From contig JAWZYU010000004.1 in NCBI GenBank assembly GCA_038380435.1, positions 20,186,001-20,250,000 of the forward strand: a DNA stretch of 64,000 nt. Direction: 5' to 3'. Positions 10,980-23,000 of this stretch are shown piece by piece. Within the stretch, counting starts at the first letter, position 1, and each line of letters starts with the position of its first letter. Both the position numbers and the translations under genes were made by a program. The stretch is from Ryuthela nishihirai (lineage: Eukaryota > Arthropoda > Arachnida > Araneae > Heptathelidae). Below the pieces are notes generated by a model. It did no database searches. It was not told where the DNA came from and saw only the letters and a list, made by a program, of their open reading frames with translations.

Positions 10980-13869
10980 TGCCCTTCGCAGATGTCGACA
11001 ACCGTTCGAAAAGTTTACAGACTTTGAGCGTGGAAGAATCATCGGCCTTAGAGAAACTGGTTTGTCGTACAGAGATGTGGCCAAACTTGTTGGCAGCAAT
11101 CCCAGCACCATCGCAGATATATGGCGCCAGTGGGTTCAAGAAGGATCCAGCCCATGTCGACAAGGATCAGGAAGACGGTCTATGATCACGGAGCGACAGG
11201 ACCGCCATTTGCGATGCATCGCATTACGTGACATATTCGCGACTACAACGCAACTGAAAAGGGACTGGTAACAGGTAACACATCGAATACCTACCAGACG
11301 GACGGTAACACACAGGCTTTTACAGTTTTCATTGCGAGCCTATCGTCCGGCACTGCGTTTGCTCCTCATATTTGTCCACATGCAAGCATGTCTTCAGTGG
11401 TGTCGCCTCAGACAGAAATGGAACGAATAAGGGTGGAATACCGTGGTGTTTAGTGGCCAATCTAGGTTTTGTCTTGGTCAGCACGACGGTAAAAAGCATG
11501 TTTCCCGTCATCAAGGGGAAAGAAACGCCACCCAGTGCGTGCGACATCGTCACGTAGCTCCAGTACTTGGTGTGCGGTGCCATTAGTCGGACATCTCGGT
11601 CAGAACTGATCATCATAAGGGGATCTCAAACTGCCCATCAGTGTTGTAAAACGTTTTTGTAACGTAATGAAATGATTTTTGAATAAAAGGGATTTGTTAT
11701 GAAAAATGTTAACGGAATTTAAAAACATTTATAACGATAAAACGTAACAAATAACGAAAAATTAATTTCGTTATATCGTTAATTTCACTGTTTTTGGTTG
11801 ATACATTTCAGATTTTTTCCTTTATAAGATATACTTAGAAACTTGTGTGAAATAGACAGATGTACAGTTTATTTTTATGATCAACGAACAAAGTCCCTCA
11901 GTGACCCTGCTCAATGACATATTCGAAAACAACTTGGGAAGCACCTGTCTTAGGATTGGATGTTATAGGATCGTAATTGGAGCTCAGAGAAAGGGATTTG
12001 TGATAGCCAGATAAGAGCTGCAGTGGGAAATAAAGGGTTAGTCTCCATTTAAGAGCAGGAAAACGGAACAATCAGAATAGGGCGAAAATCCCAGGTATAT
12101 TGCCTGTGATCCGCTTAGATATTTAGAAAAGGAACTATGTAGGAAGGATAATTTGGGTTTAGAATGGAGAATTGGAGGAAGGAGATCATTCACAATAGTC
12201 GAAACTTTCGGTTTTGATCTTCCCATGAAACCTTCGATTTCGACAAAAGAAACATTTTTCACTAATAGAAAAATCAAGAAAAAGCATTGCAAAGAATTAG
12301 TCTAGTACATAGTACCTGCAACTTAGATATCTGCAGAGAGTTTTTTCTATGCTTAAATCGATTCTCTCTAGCAAAAGAAATAATTTGGATTGAAAATAGT
12401 TAGAAGATATTTTTCTTAAAATAATGAATAAAATAGTAGAATAATAAAGTTATTCTAATTTTTTGTTCATTATTTTAAGTTGTAATTTTGAATAATAACA
12501 TGAAGTTATAATTCAATGTTTTTGAATGAATTTCGTTCTTTTTTATATTTCGTCGACTATATGTTATGTTGCCAATACTTCTGAAGGGAATTTCACTTTT
12601 TTTAAAAATTTCCTATATTCATCTTAGCAACTTGTTTTAAAAATAATCTGTGCACAAAAATCAATATAGTACTAAACATTATGATTGCACACTCATGCTC
12701 AGATTCCTTTATTAATAATGCTCCATTTTATTCTGAACAATTCCTAGAAATTTAATGCAAATTTCTTCAGTCATGAACGTATCCATGAGGAGTCTCCCCC
12801 CCCCCCCGAAAATACGGTCTCTTATGCGAAATATTAAACTTGTCTTCCAGGTTTGAAATCCAAAACAGATGTCTCTGTAAAATTTTTATGTTAGCCGCAT
12901 ATTTTATGCCCGACCCTAAAAGTAGATATGAAGAAAACAGCTATAAATGTTTTTCAATATAGAATATCATTTTAACCTTTCCTGACCGATGGAATATTTT
13001 AGTAATTAGGAAACCCTACTCAACTCTTATTCCCCGATACTAAATATTAAATACTAAATTCAGGACCTCCCCCGAAACAAAATCGTGATACGTGTCTTTC
13101 TTCTTCGGTAGTTCGTTCTTACATACATTATTATTACATATATTATTAGAATACATAGGATAATGTCGTCCTATTATTCATAATTGTATCTCCTAATTGC
13201 AATTTTTGTTTCATTGTTATTTTTAAACTATAATTTTCAAGAATCAATAGCAGAAGAAGTGACCTCAACAATTTTATATACACAAATGTATTTGTTTCGT
13301 TATTAAAAATTGTTTTTATATTAATAATTTTCCTTTTTCTAATTTCTTTATTTGTTTTTTAACAAGTAGGTTGATTTTACTGATACAAACCTCTGGACGA
13401 CGCTACTGCATACATATATGCATAATAAAATAATACCATGTATTTCATTATTTTGCATTTGTACTAAAACTATTTCGAAATAACGTTAACGTAACGTTAT
13501 AACGAAATTTAAATTTTGCTATAACGATAAACGAAAGGAAATCTTTTTCATTTTGTTTGCCAACACTGCTGCCCAACGATATGTTACCAACATTTTGCAG
13601 CCAGTGACTGTCCCATTTTTGAGCAGCATGGAATCTTTTACCAGCAAGATAACGCCCATCCCCACATAGCCCGCATTAGTCTCCAGTATCTACACGAGCA
13701 AAACGTTCAGGTACTACCATGGCCAGCACAAACGACGGAATTTTCACCTATTGAACACGTCTGGGACATGATGGGACGACAGCTCCAACAACACCCAAGA
13801 GGTGTGCCAACCATTGTCGCTGAAATGGAACAGCGACTACGCGCAATTTGGCGTTCTATCCCTCAGTAG
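10980..13869 (+). pseudogene. Tc1-type transposase split by a hAT insertion
   Basis: The N-terminal part (10980-11270) reads FERGRIIGLRETGLSYRDVAKLV in pieces, then STIADIWRQWVQEG and RQDRHLRC: the two helix-turn-helix DNA-binding modules. The middle is frameshifted. After the insertion, 13577-13869 reads the end of the catalytic domain, with FYQQDNAHPHIAR (second Asp) and EFSPIEHVWDMMG (final acidic residue of the DDE triad), to TAG at 13867-13869. The family normally encodes about 340 residues that cut and paste the element at TA sites. Confidence 0.8.
11639..13568. mobile_element. Non-autonomous hAT element nested in the Tc1
   Basis: The element begins CAGTGTTG at 11639 and ends CAACACTG at 13568, perfect 8-bp inverted termini of hAT type. 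The flanks CTGCCCAT (11631-11638) and CTGCCCAA (13569-13576) form an 8-bp target duplication with one mismatch. Subterminal regions on both sides are rich in AACGTAACG and TAACGAAAAT motifs in inverted orientation. The 1930-bp interior is AT-rich and has no transposase frame, so the element must have relied on an enzyme from elsewhere. Confidence 0.85.
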
Positions 13870-14091
13870 GGCATTATAGACCTGTACGATAGCCTTCCCC
13901 GCCGTGTTCATGAATGCATTGTTGCGCGGGGGGTTCAACATCATACTAATTATATCACTTAACCGTGTAGACAAAGTTTATTTTTGATAATGTAATCAAT
14001 AGCACATCTCAGTGGATGCTAGCAGCTGCCTGCGGTTCAATAGAATGGCATTAATCCTTCCAGGTGTTGCAATTTTTTCCCTTGTAGTGTA

Positions 14092-15490
14092 CATATAGGT
14101 AACCTCAGCAACCTTCTCTGAAGATATCAAATGCAAAATGATAGCAATGAATTACAAATTACATATTTGATACTGAAAAGTTTCATTTATACTTTCTTTT
14201 ATAGTTCGAGTCTCATTCCCTGAGAAAATAGTATAACAGACAATCTACTGAACCAAATTTTTAATCATGCGAAAATATATTGCCGTTGGTAACATGGAGA
14301 TACAATCGGATTGGTCTCTTTGTATGCATTATCGTGAAAAATAAGCAAAGACTCTTGTATCAAGAACATTTTGATTGAATTCAGGAGCTGTCCTTCGATT
14401 TCTCTCTAAAAATAAATATAAAGTGTTTTGAATTGAATACTACATCGCAACAACGAGGAATGGTGATATTCTTTTCATTGCCTTGGCTTGTAAGGCTCGT
14501 GATTTCATACTTTGCCACAAACTTCGAGGGCCGTGGTTGCACGTCCTTGTTCTAATGCAGAGCTACACAAGCATTTTTGGAAAATGGGCCGAACAGCAAA
14601 ATTTTACGTTTACTATGCACCAATAGTTAAGAGAAAAATAAAATGAGCAAAAAAATTAACTGTGTTACATTTTACTTGTCATATGTATAGGTACACAATA
14701 AGAAAAAAAAAATAAATATGAACACAAAAATTTATCTTAACATCGAGATTCAATTGGCTTGTCGAAACAGTATATGAAGGATGGGACTTGATCCTACATA
14801 GAAATGAGCTGCTTGAACATTCGGCTCCAATGATGTTGTGGCTAGCTCTAAGATGTTATTCAAATTTTCGCCTTTCATTTTATGAAAACTCCTTTAATTT
14901 ATTAGATCTGGACAAAAAATGTTTAGTCTCCAATTTTCTCGTGAGCCGGAAAAAATTGTTAAAAGGATTGGAAATTGCACACGCTGGCTCTAAAGGGTTG
15001 GGTCTTCATGAATGCGCACTCATTATTCAGTAAAGGGAATTCCAATTATTATTTGCAACTAGCTGTGTTCTACGCATATGTAATAAGTATCATTTATTCC
15101 TATCTTAATGAAATCATTTTATGTCACTTTCGAGAATACAAATCTGTTATTTTATGTGGAGAAATATCTAAAAATGATTTCATTTCATTTAATGGTGTCC
15201 ATTAAATTGATGTCAAGGCAATTCCATAAACAATAACATTTGCAAACGTGCTATTGTTTCGGCTCGTTTTATTGTTCGAGCATCGGGTATAAATCGAAGG
15301 TTAAATCATCTTCTTCATCATTCTTATATATTTACCGTTTATAGTGAGAGGGTCGATCACATTTCCCATAGTAAAAATAATATTTCTGCTTATATTCCTG
15401 TCATGTTCTTGTGAAAATTTCATCTGAAATTATATTTATAGTTCTTTGGAATTTCCCTGAGGATAAATTAATTTCTTATAATACTATACC
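14092..15490. other. AT-rich noncoding DNA
   Basis: I see no gene. Short open frames at 14788-15205 lack motifs and have AT-driven composition. Confidence 0.5.
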
Positions 15491-15491
15491 T

Positions 15492-15650
15492 TACCTGGTG
15501 TAGTGGTTAGCGTACCTGACTACTAAGACCAGCTGGGCATGTCCTTATGTAAGTGTTTGCATGTTGTATGAGAAACCAGGACAAGACTAATGTAACTTCT
15601 AGGTTATCTCCGTACTTTGTGTAGGGAAGTACCTACTTCTTCCAGCTCAC
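15492..15650 (+). repeat. tRNA-like SINE-type fragment
   Basis: The stretch CTGGTGTAGTGGTTAGCGTA resembles a tRNA D-arm and internal A box, followed by an anticodon-like region CTGACTACTAAG. A clear B box (GGTTCGANNCC) is missing and the 3' part does not match either SINE family here. It is either a third, decayed SINE family or a lone tRNA pseudogene. Confidence 0.4.
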
Positions 15651-16160
15651 AGAAAAAATTTCGACGGGTGAAAATCGCAATCTAATGACTTGCGTATGAC
15701 CAAGGATGTCAAAGATCTCTATATATATGAGATGATTGAAAATCCATTAGAAATTTGGGATCGTCGCTAATTTCTTAAACTCTGATAGAAATGAAATGTA
15801 AAAAGTACTAAAAGGAAGAAACAGGATTGTAACAGAGTCATAGTGTCATCACTCACCATATTAGAAGCTTTACAGTTGATGAAGGAAAGAAACTAAACAC
15901 TGAACTCAGCTTTCGACCTCAGTTATATATTGCTCGTAACGCGATCTCGTGATATCTTGGGTTGCATTCTGACGTCCTGAGAGCGACTGAGGAGATGAGG
16001 ATACTGAGACAGTTTCGAGTTGCGGCTTCTACGTTGTTTGCTAAGAATGTATCGTTTTCATATCTCGAATGTTGTAATATCTTGAATCGTCACCCGTTTT
16101 CTCTTCAAGAATGTGCAATAATGATTGCTGTTTACGCTTTGTAATTTATGAGCCTAAAAG
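15651..16160. other. AT-rich noncoding DNA
   Basis: No gene or recognisable repeat is visible. Confidence 0.5.
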
Positions 16161-16630
16161 TCCAATCAGATTTTTTTTCTTAAAAAATTGACAATAATAT
16201 ATATTTCGCAGTTCCTTACAATTTGGCAAATATTGGAGTTGATTCGATTTAATGGCGCTGATTTCATATGGAAATATACCTCGCTGCAACCCACGACGAA
16301 TAAATTCTGGTGTGTGTGACTCAATAGTAATAAACGACCAGTTTTGGAAGTACCAACCGTGTGATTTGCCACCGAGGACCGCTGGGTTGCCAGACTTGTT
16401 ACAGTTTTGTTTAGGTAGACATATCCTCCATGAAATGTAGCCAAATATCCCTCTCCCCTTGTCGCCCACCAGGTAATGCTCATGGGTTTGCGACAATTGG
16501 TACGCCGTTCCGTTATGTGGCGAGGCATCATCTTGCAGACACGAGACTTATACGTGGACTGTAAGCTAAGATTGTCTCGCATGATGTTGTGGACAGTCCA
16601 TTGACACACCTTTGTAGAAGGGCGGGGCGA
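16161..16630 (-). pseudogene. Possible decayed mariner-like transposase
   Basis: On the minus strand, open but shifting frames read WTVHNIMRDNLSLQSTYKSRV followed by MMPRHITERR. The spacing recalls the HTH-to-catalytic linker of mariner transposases, although catalytic motifs are not clear. The segment at 16252-16345 recurs at 3890-4015, supporting repeat origin. The assignment is tentative. Confidence 0.35.
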
Positions 16631-16634
16631 GGTG

Positions 16635-17016
16635 GGGCGCGGGTGGCTCAGTCGGTAGCCCGCGAAGCTCGTAACCTGCAATAACTAGGTTCGAGTCCCA
16701 GCAGGGTCAGCGTTCATATTTATCTTCGCAAAATTCCCCGCCCTGCTCACGGTCAGTAGGGGACACTGATGGGCTTGGAAAGACCGCCGTCCTTCGGATG
16801 GGACGTAAGCCGTGGCCCCGTCTGTGGGAGAGTCATACCCTGTGCACGTTAAAGAACACGCTGGATGGCCTTGACGGGAGGCTCCCATCTGTTTCCCAAC
16901 AGCTTTCCAGTGGGTCCCCTCCCCCAACCTTCTCTGAGCCATCGGGGTCCACGTGACCTGGCCATTTAGTCCATGGTGTGCAAAAAAGTGCCGCTCAGAA
17001 GTAAAACAACCCACAA
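16635..17016 (+). mobile_element. Copy of the major tRNA-derived SINE
   Basis: The head contains GGTGGCTCAGTCGGTAG (A box) and AGGTTCGAGTCCC (B box). The body has the GGGGACACTGATGGGC and GTGACCTGGCCATTTAG blocks, and the tail is AAAACAACCC. It is nearly full length with scattered changes. No clear target duplication was found. Confidence 0.85.
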
Positions 17017-17123
17017 CTCACCTTTGTGGCTTTGGCGACCGTTCTTTGGGTTGCAGGGTTTTATCCACTGGCCATTGTGCCGATCTTCTTGATAACATCT
17101 GGTTCTGGCTGGCCGCTCTACAT

Positions 17124-17295
17124 CAGGGATACTAAATCTTTTGGAAGTCGCGGGCAATTTGAAAATCTGGAACATGTCGCCCTATTATATATGTATTTTT
17201 AAAGTGTTTCTTGGAAGGTTCGTCGTGTTCGCGGGCCACAATTAAGGGTCAATGCGGATACATATGGCCCGCAAGCCACGGTTTGAACACCTCTG
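17124..17295. mobile_element. Short hAT-type MITE
   Basis: The termini CAGGGATACTAAATC and, in reverse complement, CAGAGGTGTTCAAACC are related, and both lead into GCGGGC blocks. The flanks CTCTACAT (17116-17123) and CTCTAAAT (17296-17303) form an 8-bp duplication with one mismatch. At 172 bp it has no coding capacity. Confidence 0.75.
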
Positions 17296-17303
17296 CTCTA
17301 AAT

Positions 17304-18132
17304 TTTTTTGACATGCTTACAACAACTTCTGGGGGTGCAGATGCTCTTTTCCATTAGTAAACTCTTCCAACAGTTTAACGTTTATACTACGAACATTTCT
17401 CGAATAATTTCTCAAAGGATCATCAGCTTGGTCTTTCCAAATTGTAGAATCCAAGGACACACAATTTAAAGTTTCGTAAAATAAATGCATTTCGAAATGT
17501 GTTGGTTTCAAACTCCTTTGAACACTAGTAGTAGAAATTATCATAAATGATCTAATTGCTTTTGTAGAGTGTTTTCAATCTTTAGTCACAACTCAAGAGA
17601 AAATGCTATCTTCGAAGAATGGAGAAGTAGGCCTCTTTTTTTGTCTTCTCTGGGGAATGAAAAATTGCTCTAAACATTATGCTATTGTATATTTCTTAAC
17701 CATAACAAATAATAAAATACTTCCTAAGAGAGATATTCGCAAATTCTTGCGAGAAAGATTTGATAATGCTCTCATGACCTTCGTTGAGAGTGAGACGATA
17801 TGTCGAATTCAGCGTTTCAGATGATTTTAATGCTGTCTAAGGAAATACATATGGTTTTTTACATTTTCCTGAATTTGGCACAGGCAAGTTTTGTTCAAAG
17901 AAAATAATTTCATATATGGTCTCTGCGTTTATATTCTAAGCAATAATTTCTGGGAATTATTTCTGAGAATAAAAACGTTAACTGACTAAAATTTAATTCA
18001 GAAAAGTATCTTTCATACCCAGAAATGCGTGAAGAAGTTTAACCGCCGTCACTAGTTAATATCTGAATTGTTATTTATTGTTGGCATCTAATTTCTTATT
18101 GACGTATTGTTGTGTATACGTTGATGACATTG
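17304..18132. other. Noncoding or decayed DNA
   Basis: A minus-strand open frame at 17544-17317 has a plausible protein-like composition (DSTIWKDQADDPLRNYS) but no known motif, homologous copy or splice signals. I cannot separate a decayed transposon gene from chance. Confidence 0.3.
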
Positions 18133-18452
18133 GTTTTAACTCTGAACGACCTTTTCGCGCATAAAATGGACTAAATGGCCAGGTCACATTAACCCAATAC
18201 TGAGAGTTGGGTAGAGATAGGGGGGTTCACTAGTTAGGAGAAAGATGCAAGCCTCCTGTCAAGGTCAAACTAAGTGTTCTTTAATGTGCCCAGTACTTAA
18301 TTTCCCATCCTATGGACGGTAACCTCTCAAAGCTTTCCATTGTCTCTTTCCTTTATCACCGACAATTGTCATTGGAAGCCCAAATGGGACTCGAATCCGG
18401 AAGCTAAAGGTTACCAGCCTAGTGCTCTGACGACTGAGTCAACCTTCTCCCC
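18133..18452 (-). mobile_element. Old diverged SINE related to the major family
   Basis: Read on the minus strand it has a tRNA-like head (TTGACTCAGTCGTCAGAGCA, then GATTCGAGTCCC). The body retains blocks of the major SINE such as TGACCTGGCCATTTAGTCC. Many differences and missing blocks suggest an older subfamily. Confidence 0.6.
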
Positions 18453-19247
18453 TCTGACATTATATACTGCTTATGTTCTTTTTTTATGCCCTAAAATAAT
18501 ATATAATTGAAAAATGATTCTCGGGTGTAAAAGAAATGTCTTATATTTTTATTACCAAATGTAAATTTATTTGTTTTTTTTTAAGCTCAAAACTCGAAGA
18601 CATTTTGAAGCGAATTTTTACTTGCTATGAGCTTGCTAATGAAAAAACCCCAAACAACAAAACAACCAAATGTACATAATTATGCGCAGCTACCACTTTA
18701 CTATGTCCAGTCCCATGTTTATTCCAGTAGTAACTCAGTAACTTCTTAAATTAGAATTTTAATTAAAAAATGTGACTGAAGATAATTTTAAGATCTCAAT
18801 CAAATCTATTTAAATCTCGATTTCCAAGAAACATGCGTTCAATATTTAAAGAATTATGGAAACTGAAACATTTAGTAAGTTAGCCTGTTTTGGAAAAAAA
18901 ATGTTACAAATTGGAGAACATTATTCTAATTATTACCGAAACTGCTAGGAAAGCTCTTACACACTTAGTAAGGTTTAGTATAACGTTTATTGGTTTCTTT
19001 TAAATTTGCGTTTTTAACTTTCCAGAGAAATTATTTAAATTGGCATTGTTGCGGTTAAATATAACAATATCCGTAACTCTTTAAATTACAATGAATATTG
19101 TCGAATTTTGAAATAAATTTGATTGAGATGTGTAAATTATCCCCAGTGAAGTTTCTTCATCAAAAGGGGATTCAGGAAGTTACTTTTGGTATAGCATAGA
19201 ACGCTTTCTCTGAAAGTGGTTGCTGAGTGTATGAACACTCATAAAAA
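18453..19247. other. AT-rich noncoding DNA
   Basis: No gene or recognised repeat is visible. Confidence 0.5.
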
Positions 19248-19446
19248 AAATAAATACCCCCTCAAGCAGCTGCTTGCCACAGAGGTCTGACAGGAGCCTG
19301 TCAGTGTATATGCCATAGTAGAAGGTCTGAGAGGATTGCAGGACCTCAGCAGAAAAACAACACATACATCCATGCCTTACCTGGGGCTCGAACCCAGGGC
19401 CCTTAGATCAGTAGCCAAGCGCGCTAACCACTCGGCCATGGGACGG
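19248..19446 (-). mobile_element. Copy of the second, tRNA-Ser-like SINE
   Basis: On the minus strand the head reads CATGGCCGAGTGGTTAGCGC with a later GGGTTCGAGCCCC (A and B boxes of RNA polymerase III). The body follows (GCTGAGGTCCTGC, CTCAGACCTT, TGACAGGCTCCTGTC, GGCAAGCAGCTGCTTGAG), ending in GGGGTATTTATTT. The anticodon loop does not pair as in a working tRNA. Confidence 0.85.
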
Positions 19447-20029
19447 CTTTTTGAACACTCATAGCAAAGAAAAAATAGTTTACTCTAAAACTGCAACGGA
19501 TAATTAGGTAAAAATCTAAAGAATAAAAAAAATCTTGTTTCTTATGGAATTTTTTTCGTTTTAAACATGCAATTGGCTGTTCGAATAATCCATTGTCTGG
19601 ATAAACCATTGATTCTTACATCAACAAAATGACACCGATTATCCACGAGACTTTATTTTGATCACTTTGATAAAATACTTTATGACTTTTGCATTATTTT
19701 GTCTTTATTATTACATTTATTTCCAATCATTTCTAAGTCGGCTGGTGACTTCTAAATCTTGTCACCTTCGACACTACTTGGGAAGCAAAAAAAGTCCTTC
19801 ACTGCCAACGCCTATTTTTTTAATCCTTAAAGTTGTTTTCTTTTCCGACACTTTTTTTCGCTTTAAAATCACTCATTAATTGATTCAGTTTTGATTATCT
19901 TCGATATGATTGTGTACACGGTGAGAATTGCTGAATTCCTTCCATCGCCAGGAAACAACGATGATCTTCGTATTCGTCCCGAAGCCAATCGACTTTTGTT
20001 GCCACCGCTTCCGTCGCGCAGCGGCTTTC
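19447..20029 (-). other. 3' untranslated region and flank of the neuropeptide gene (inferred)
   Basis: This lies immediately downstream of the stop codon at 20030-20032 on the minus strand. Two AATAAA-like poly(A) signals occur on that strand at 19704-19709 and 19716-19721 and could end the transcript. I see no coding continuation. The transcript end cannot be proved from sequence. Confidence 0.4.
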
Positions 20030-20097
20030 TTAGCGAGTGCTGCCCGCTGGTGAACGTTTCCCTCTGCTGGCGAAGAACAAGGCCTCCCTCTTCGAGC
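20030..20097 (-). CDS. Natalisin-like precursor, exon 3 coding part
   Basis: The acceptor TTCTTCTCTTTCCAG lies at 20098 and above. The first two bases complete a Gly codon begun in exon 2. The frame then reads SKR-EALFFASR-GKR-SPAGSTR and stops at TAA (20030-20032). The exon holds exactly one amidated peptide between KR and GKR sites, and the reading frame is set by exon 2, not chosen. The GC content is higher than in the surrounding intron. Confidence 0.85.
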
Positions 20098-23000
20098 CTG
20101 GAAAGAGAAGAACCAAAAAAATTAATGTAAATTTGCTTCAAGACCATGTTTTATTAATGCATTTCTTTAACAAAATAAATATTTAATTGTCAAGGAAGGT
20201 ATTACTCTTAGTTTAACTTCTTTATTAATTTTAGGAGAAAAGTTGTCTTGAGTTGGGTTGTTTTACCTCTGAGCGGCACTTTTTTGCACACCATGGGCTA
20301 AATGGCCAGGTCACATGGACCCCGAAGGCTCAGAGAATGTTGGGGGAGGGGACCCACTGCAATAGCTGTTGGGAGACGGATGGTAGCCTCCCGTCAAGGC
20401 CATCCAGCGTGTTCTTTAACGTGCGCAGGGTATGGCTCTCCTGCACACGGTGCCACGGCTTAACGTCCCATCCGACGGACGGCGGCCTTTCCAAGCCCAT
20501 CGGTGTCCCCTACTGACCGTGGGCAGGGAGGGGAATTTTGCGGAGATAAATCTCAACGCTGATCCAGCTGGGACTCGAACCTGGGAACTACAGATTACGA
20601 GCCTGGCGCGCTACCGACTGAGCCACCCCCGCCCCTATTGTCTTGAGCAGAGTGTGGATTTGTCACAACTTAATGATTCATGTGTCAAATGAAAACTTCT
20701 GATCGCGAAGTATGATAGGCTATACAAAATTGACCCCCCCCCCCCATGCTTTTTTACCCTCTAAAGAAGGGGAAATATGAAAACGATTGTTCCGTTAAAT
20801 CTTCCGAACTCGAGGGCGTAGAATCAAATTAAGTACCAAACGAAAGCTGATATGAGGACTGTGGCTATGAGGAGTGCAAGCTGACGTCAACAACGATTCA
20901 GGAAAATTTCTTTCCGTTTAAAATCTGTGCTAAAGTGTGTGTGTGTGTGTGGGGGGGGGTTGTCTTAAAAAATTTACATTTTTGATGCAGTGATAATAAT
21001 AACATACAAATTAAAAGTGACACCCGCGAAGCGCCGAGTACGTTCAGCTAGTACTAAATGAAACAAGAAATATTCGTTTGCTCTATTCGATTTTGGAGCC
21101 ATCACTACTGTAGCAGGATACATGATCCAACTGCTGTGAAATATGGCACGCGTTTCCGAGTATAAAAAAGGAGGAAGCCAACTGAATTTCATCAAAAGTA
21201 GTCGAATACTTAATAGGCACGAATAGAGGATAAAAAGGAATATTTTTTTTCACTTTTGAATCTGTCTACTGTTGGAAATTCGATCACCTTCGCTAACGGT
21301 GTCGCTCCAGGAATCTTAGGGCGGGGGTGGCTCAGTCGGTAGCGCGCCAGGCTCGTAATCTGTAGTTCCCAGGTTCGAGTCGCAGCTGGGTCAGCGTTGA
21401 GATTTATCTCCGCAAAAATTCCCCGCCCTGCCCACGGTCAGTAGGGAACACCGATGGGCTTGGAAAGGCCGCCGTCCGTCGGATGGGACGTTAAGCCGTG
21501 GCCCCGTGTGCGGGAGAGCCATACCCTGTGCACGTTAAAGAACACGCTGGATGGCCTTGACGGGAGGCTACCATCTGTCTCCCAACAGCTGTTCCATTGG
21601 GACCCCTCCCCCCAACCTTCTCTGAGCCTTCGGGGTCCATGTGACCTGGCCATTTAGCCCATGGTGTGCAAAAAAGTGCCGCTCAGAGGTAAAACAACCC
21701 AACCCAACCAGGAATCTTAAGTGTCAGTTCGTCTACAACGGGGCAGCGAATTGTTTCCTAGTATCGAATTCTCAGTTGTAACAACAAGATGCACTTGAAA
21801 ACTTCAGTGTACTGACAGGAAAGGAAACCTTTTCGATGAATAATAGGCCTGTGCGCACTCTATCCTTTTCATCTGTCGTTATATATCTTGGCTTTATTCC
21901 AAAAGTCATCCCTCACCACGTCATTGAAGACACCTCTTCCGATGCAAGTTGATGCCTTTGCGATTGGGGCGGGGGTGGCTCAGTCGGTAGCGCGCCAGGC
22001 TCGTAATCTGTAGTTCCCAGGTTCGAGTCCCAGCTGGGTCAGCGTTGAGATTTATCTCCGCAAAATTCCCCGCCCTGCCCACGGTCAGTAGGGGACACCG
22101 ATGGGCTTGGAAAGGCCGCCGTCCGTCGGATGGGACGTTAAGCCGTGGCCCCGTGTACGGGAGAGCCATACCCTGTGCACGTTAAAGAACACGCTGGATG
22201 GCCTGGACGGGAGGCTACCATCTGTCTCCCAACAGCTGTTCCAGTGGGTCCCCTCCCCCAACCTTCTCCGAGCCTTCGGGGTCCATGTGACCTGGCCATT
22301 TAGCCCATGGTGTGCAAAAAAGTGCCGCTCAGAGGTAAAACAACCCAACCCAAAAGCCTTTGCGATTGTTCGCCTCAGCTATACATAACACAAGGGATGT
22401 TGGAGACAGAAACACGGACTTGATATCTTGCTGTGCCACGTTTAGCATTGAGTGAATGGTCCACTGGGTCATGTTTACTTCTGTGACGACGTGTGACAGT
22501 TTTTTATTCAGCTCTTTTAACCGAACAAATTACATTCTGCATTTTGTTGTCTGTTATGGATGTCAGATCCTCCATTCTCAATCTTGGCTTGATGCACAAG
22601 CATTAAATAGACACAAAATTGTTTTGCCATTGTTCCGGGTTGTTCCAGATTACAGTCTGCTTCTGTTGATCTCTGTTACCATAAAAACTTGTTTGATTCA
22701 AGGGTCACATCGGGAAAACAAATGCTGATAGTGGGTCGCATTTTAAACAAAAAATGCTGATAGTAGGTTGCATTTTAAACAAAAAATACTATTGCAGGCC
22801 ACATTTATATAGAAATACTGATTGCGGACCGCTTTGTAATAGAAATACTGATTGCGGACCGCTTTGTAATAGAAATACTGATTGCGGGCCGCATTTGAAA
22901 TAGAAATACTGATTGCGAGCCGCATTTGAAATAGAAATACTGATTGCGAGCCGCATTTGAAATAGAAATACTGATTGCGAGCCGCATTTGAAACAAAAAT

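Larger units (their letters stand above)
10757..14089 (+). mobile_element. Tc1-like DNA transposon containing a nested hAT element
   Basis: Imperfect terminal inverted repeats start CACTACCGGAAATGAAAATTG at 10757 and, read inward from the other end, CACTACAAGGGAAAAAATTG at 14089. TA dinucleotides flank both ends (10755-10756 and 14090-14091), as for Tc1/mariner insertion. Without the 1930-bp nested element and its 8-bp target duplication the length is about 1395 bp, normal for Tc1. The transposase is broken, so the copy is immobile. Confidence 0.85.

Noticed and set aside
20253..20516. Recurring small proteins starting MGCFTSERHFF at many loci
   Set aside because: They are antisense translations of the major SINE, found at every copy in whichever frame happens to be open.
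21319..21400. tRNA genes at the SINE heads
   Set aside because: A and B boxes are present, but the arms do not pair as a working tRNA. The sequence always continues into the same SINE body, and copies have target duplications.
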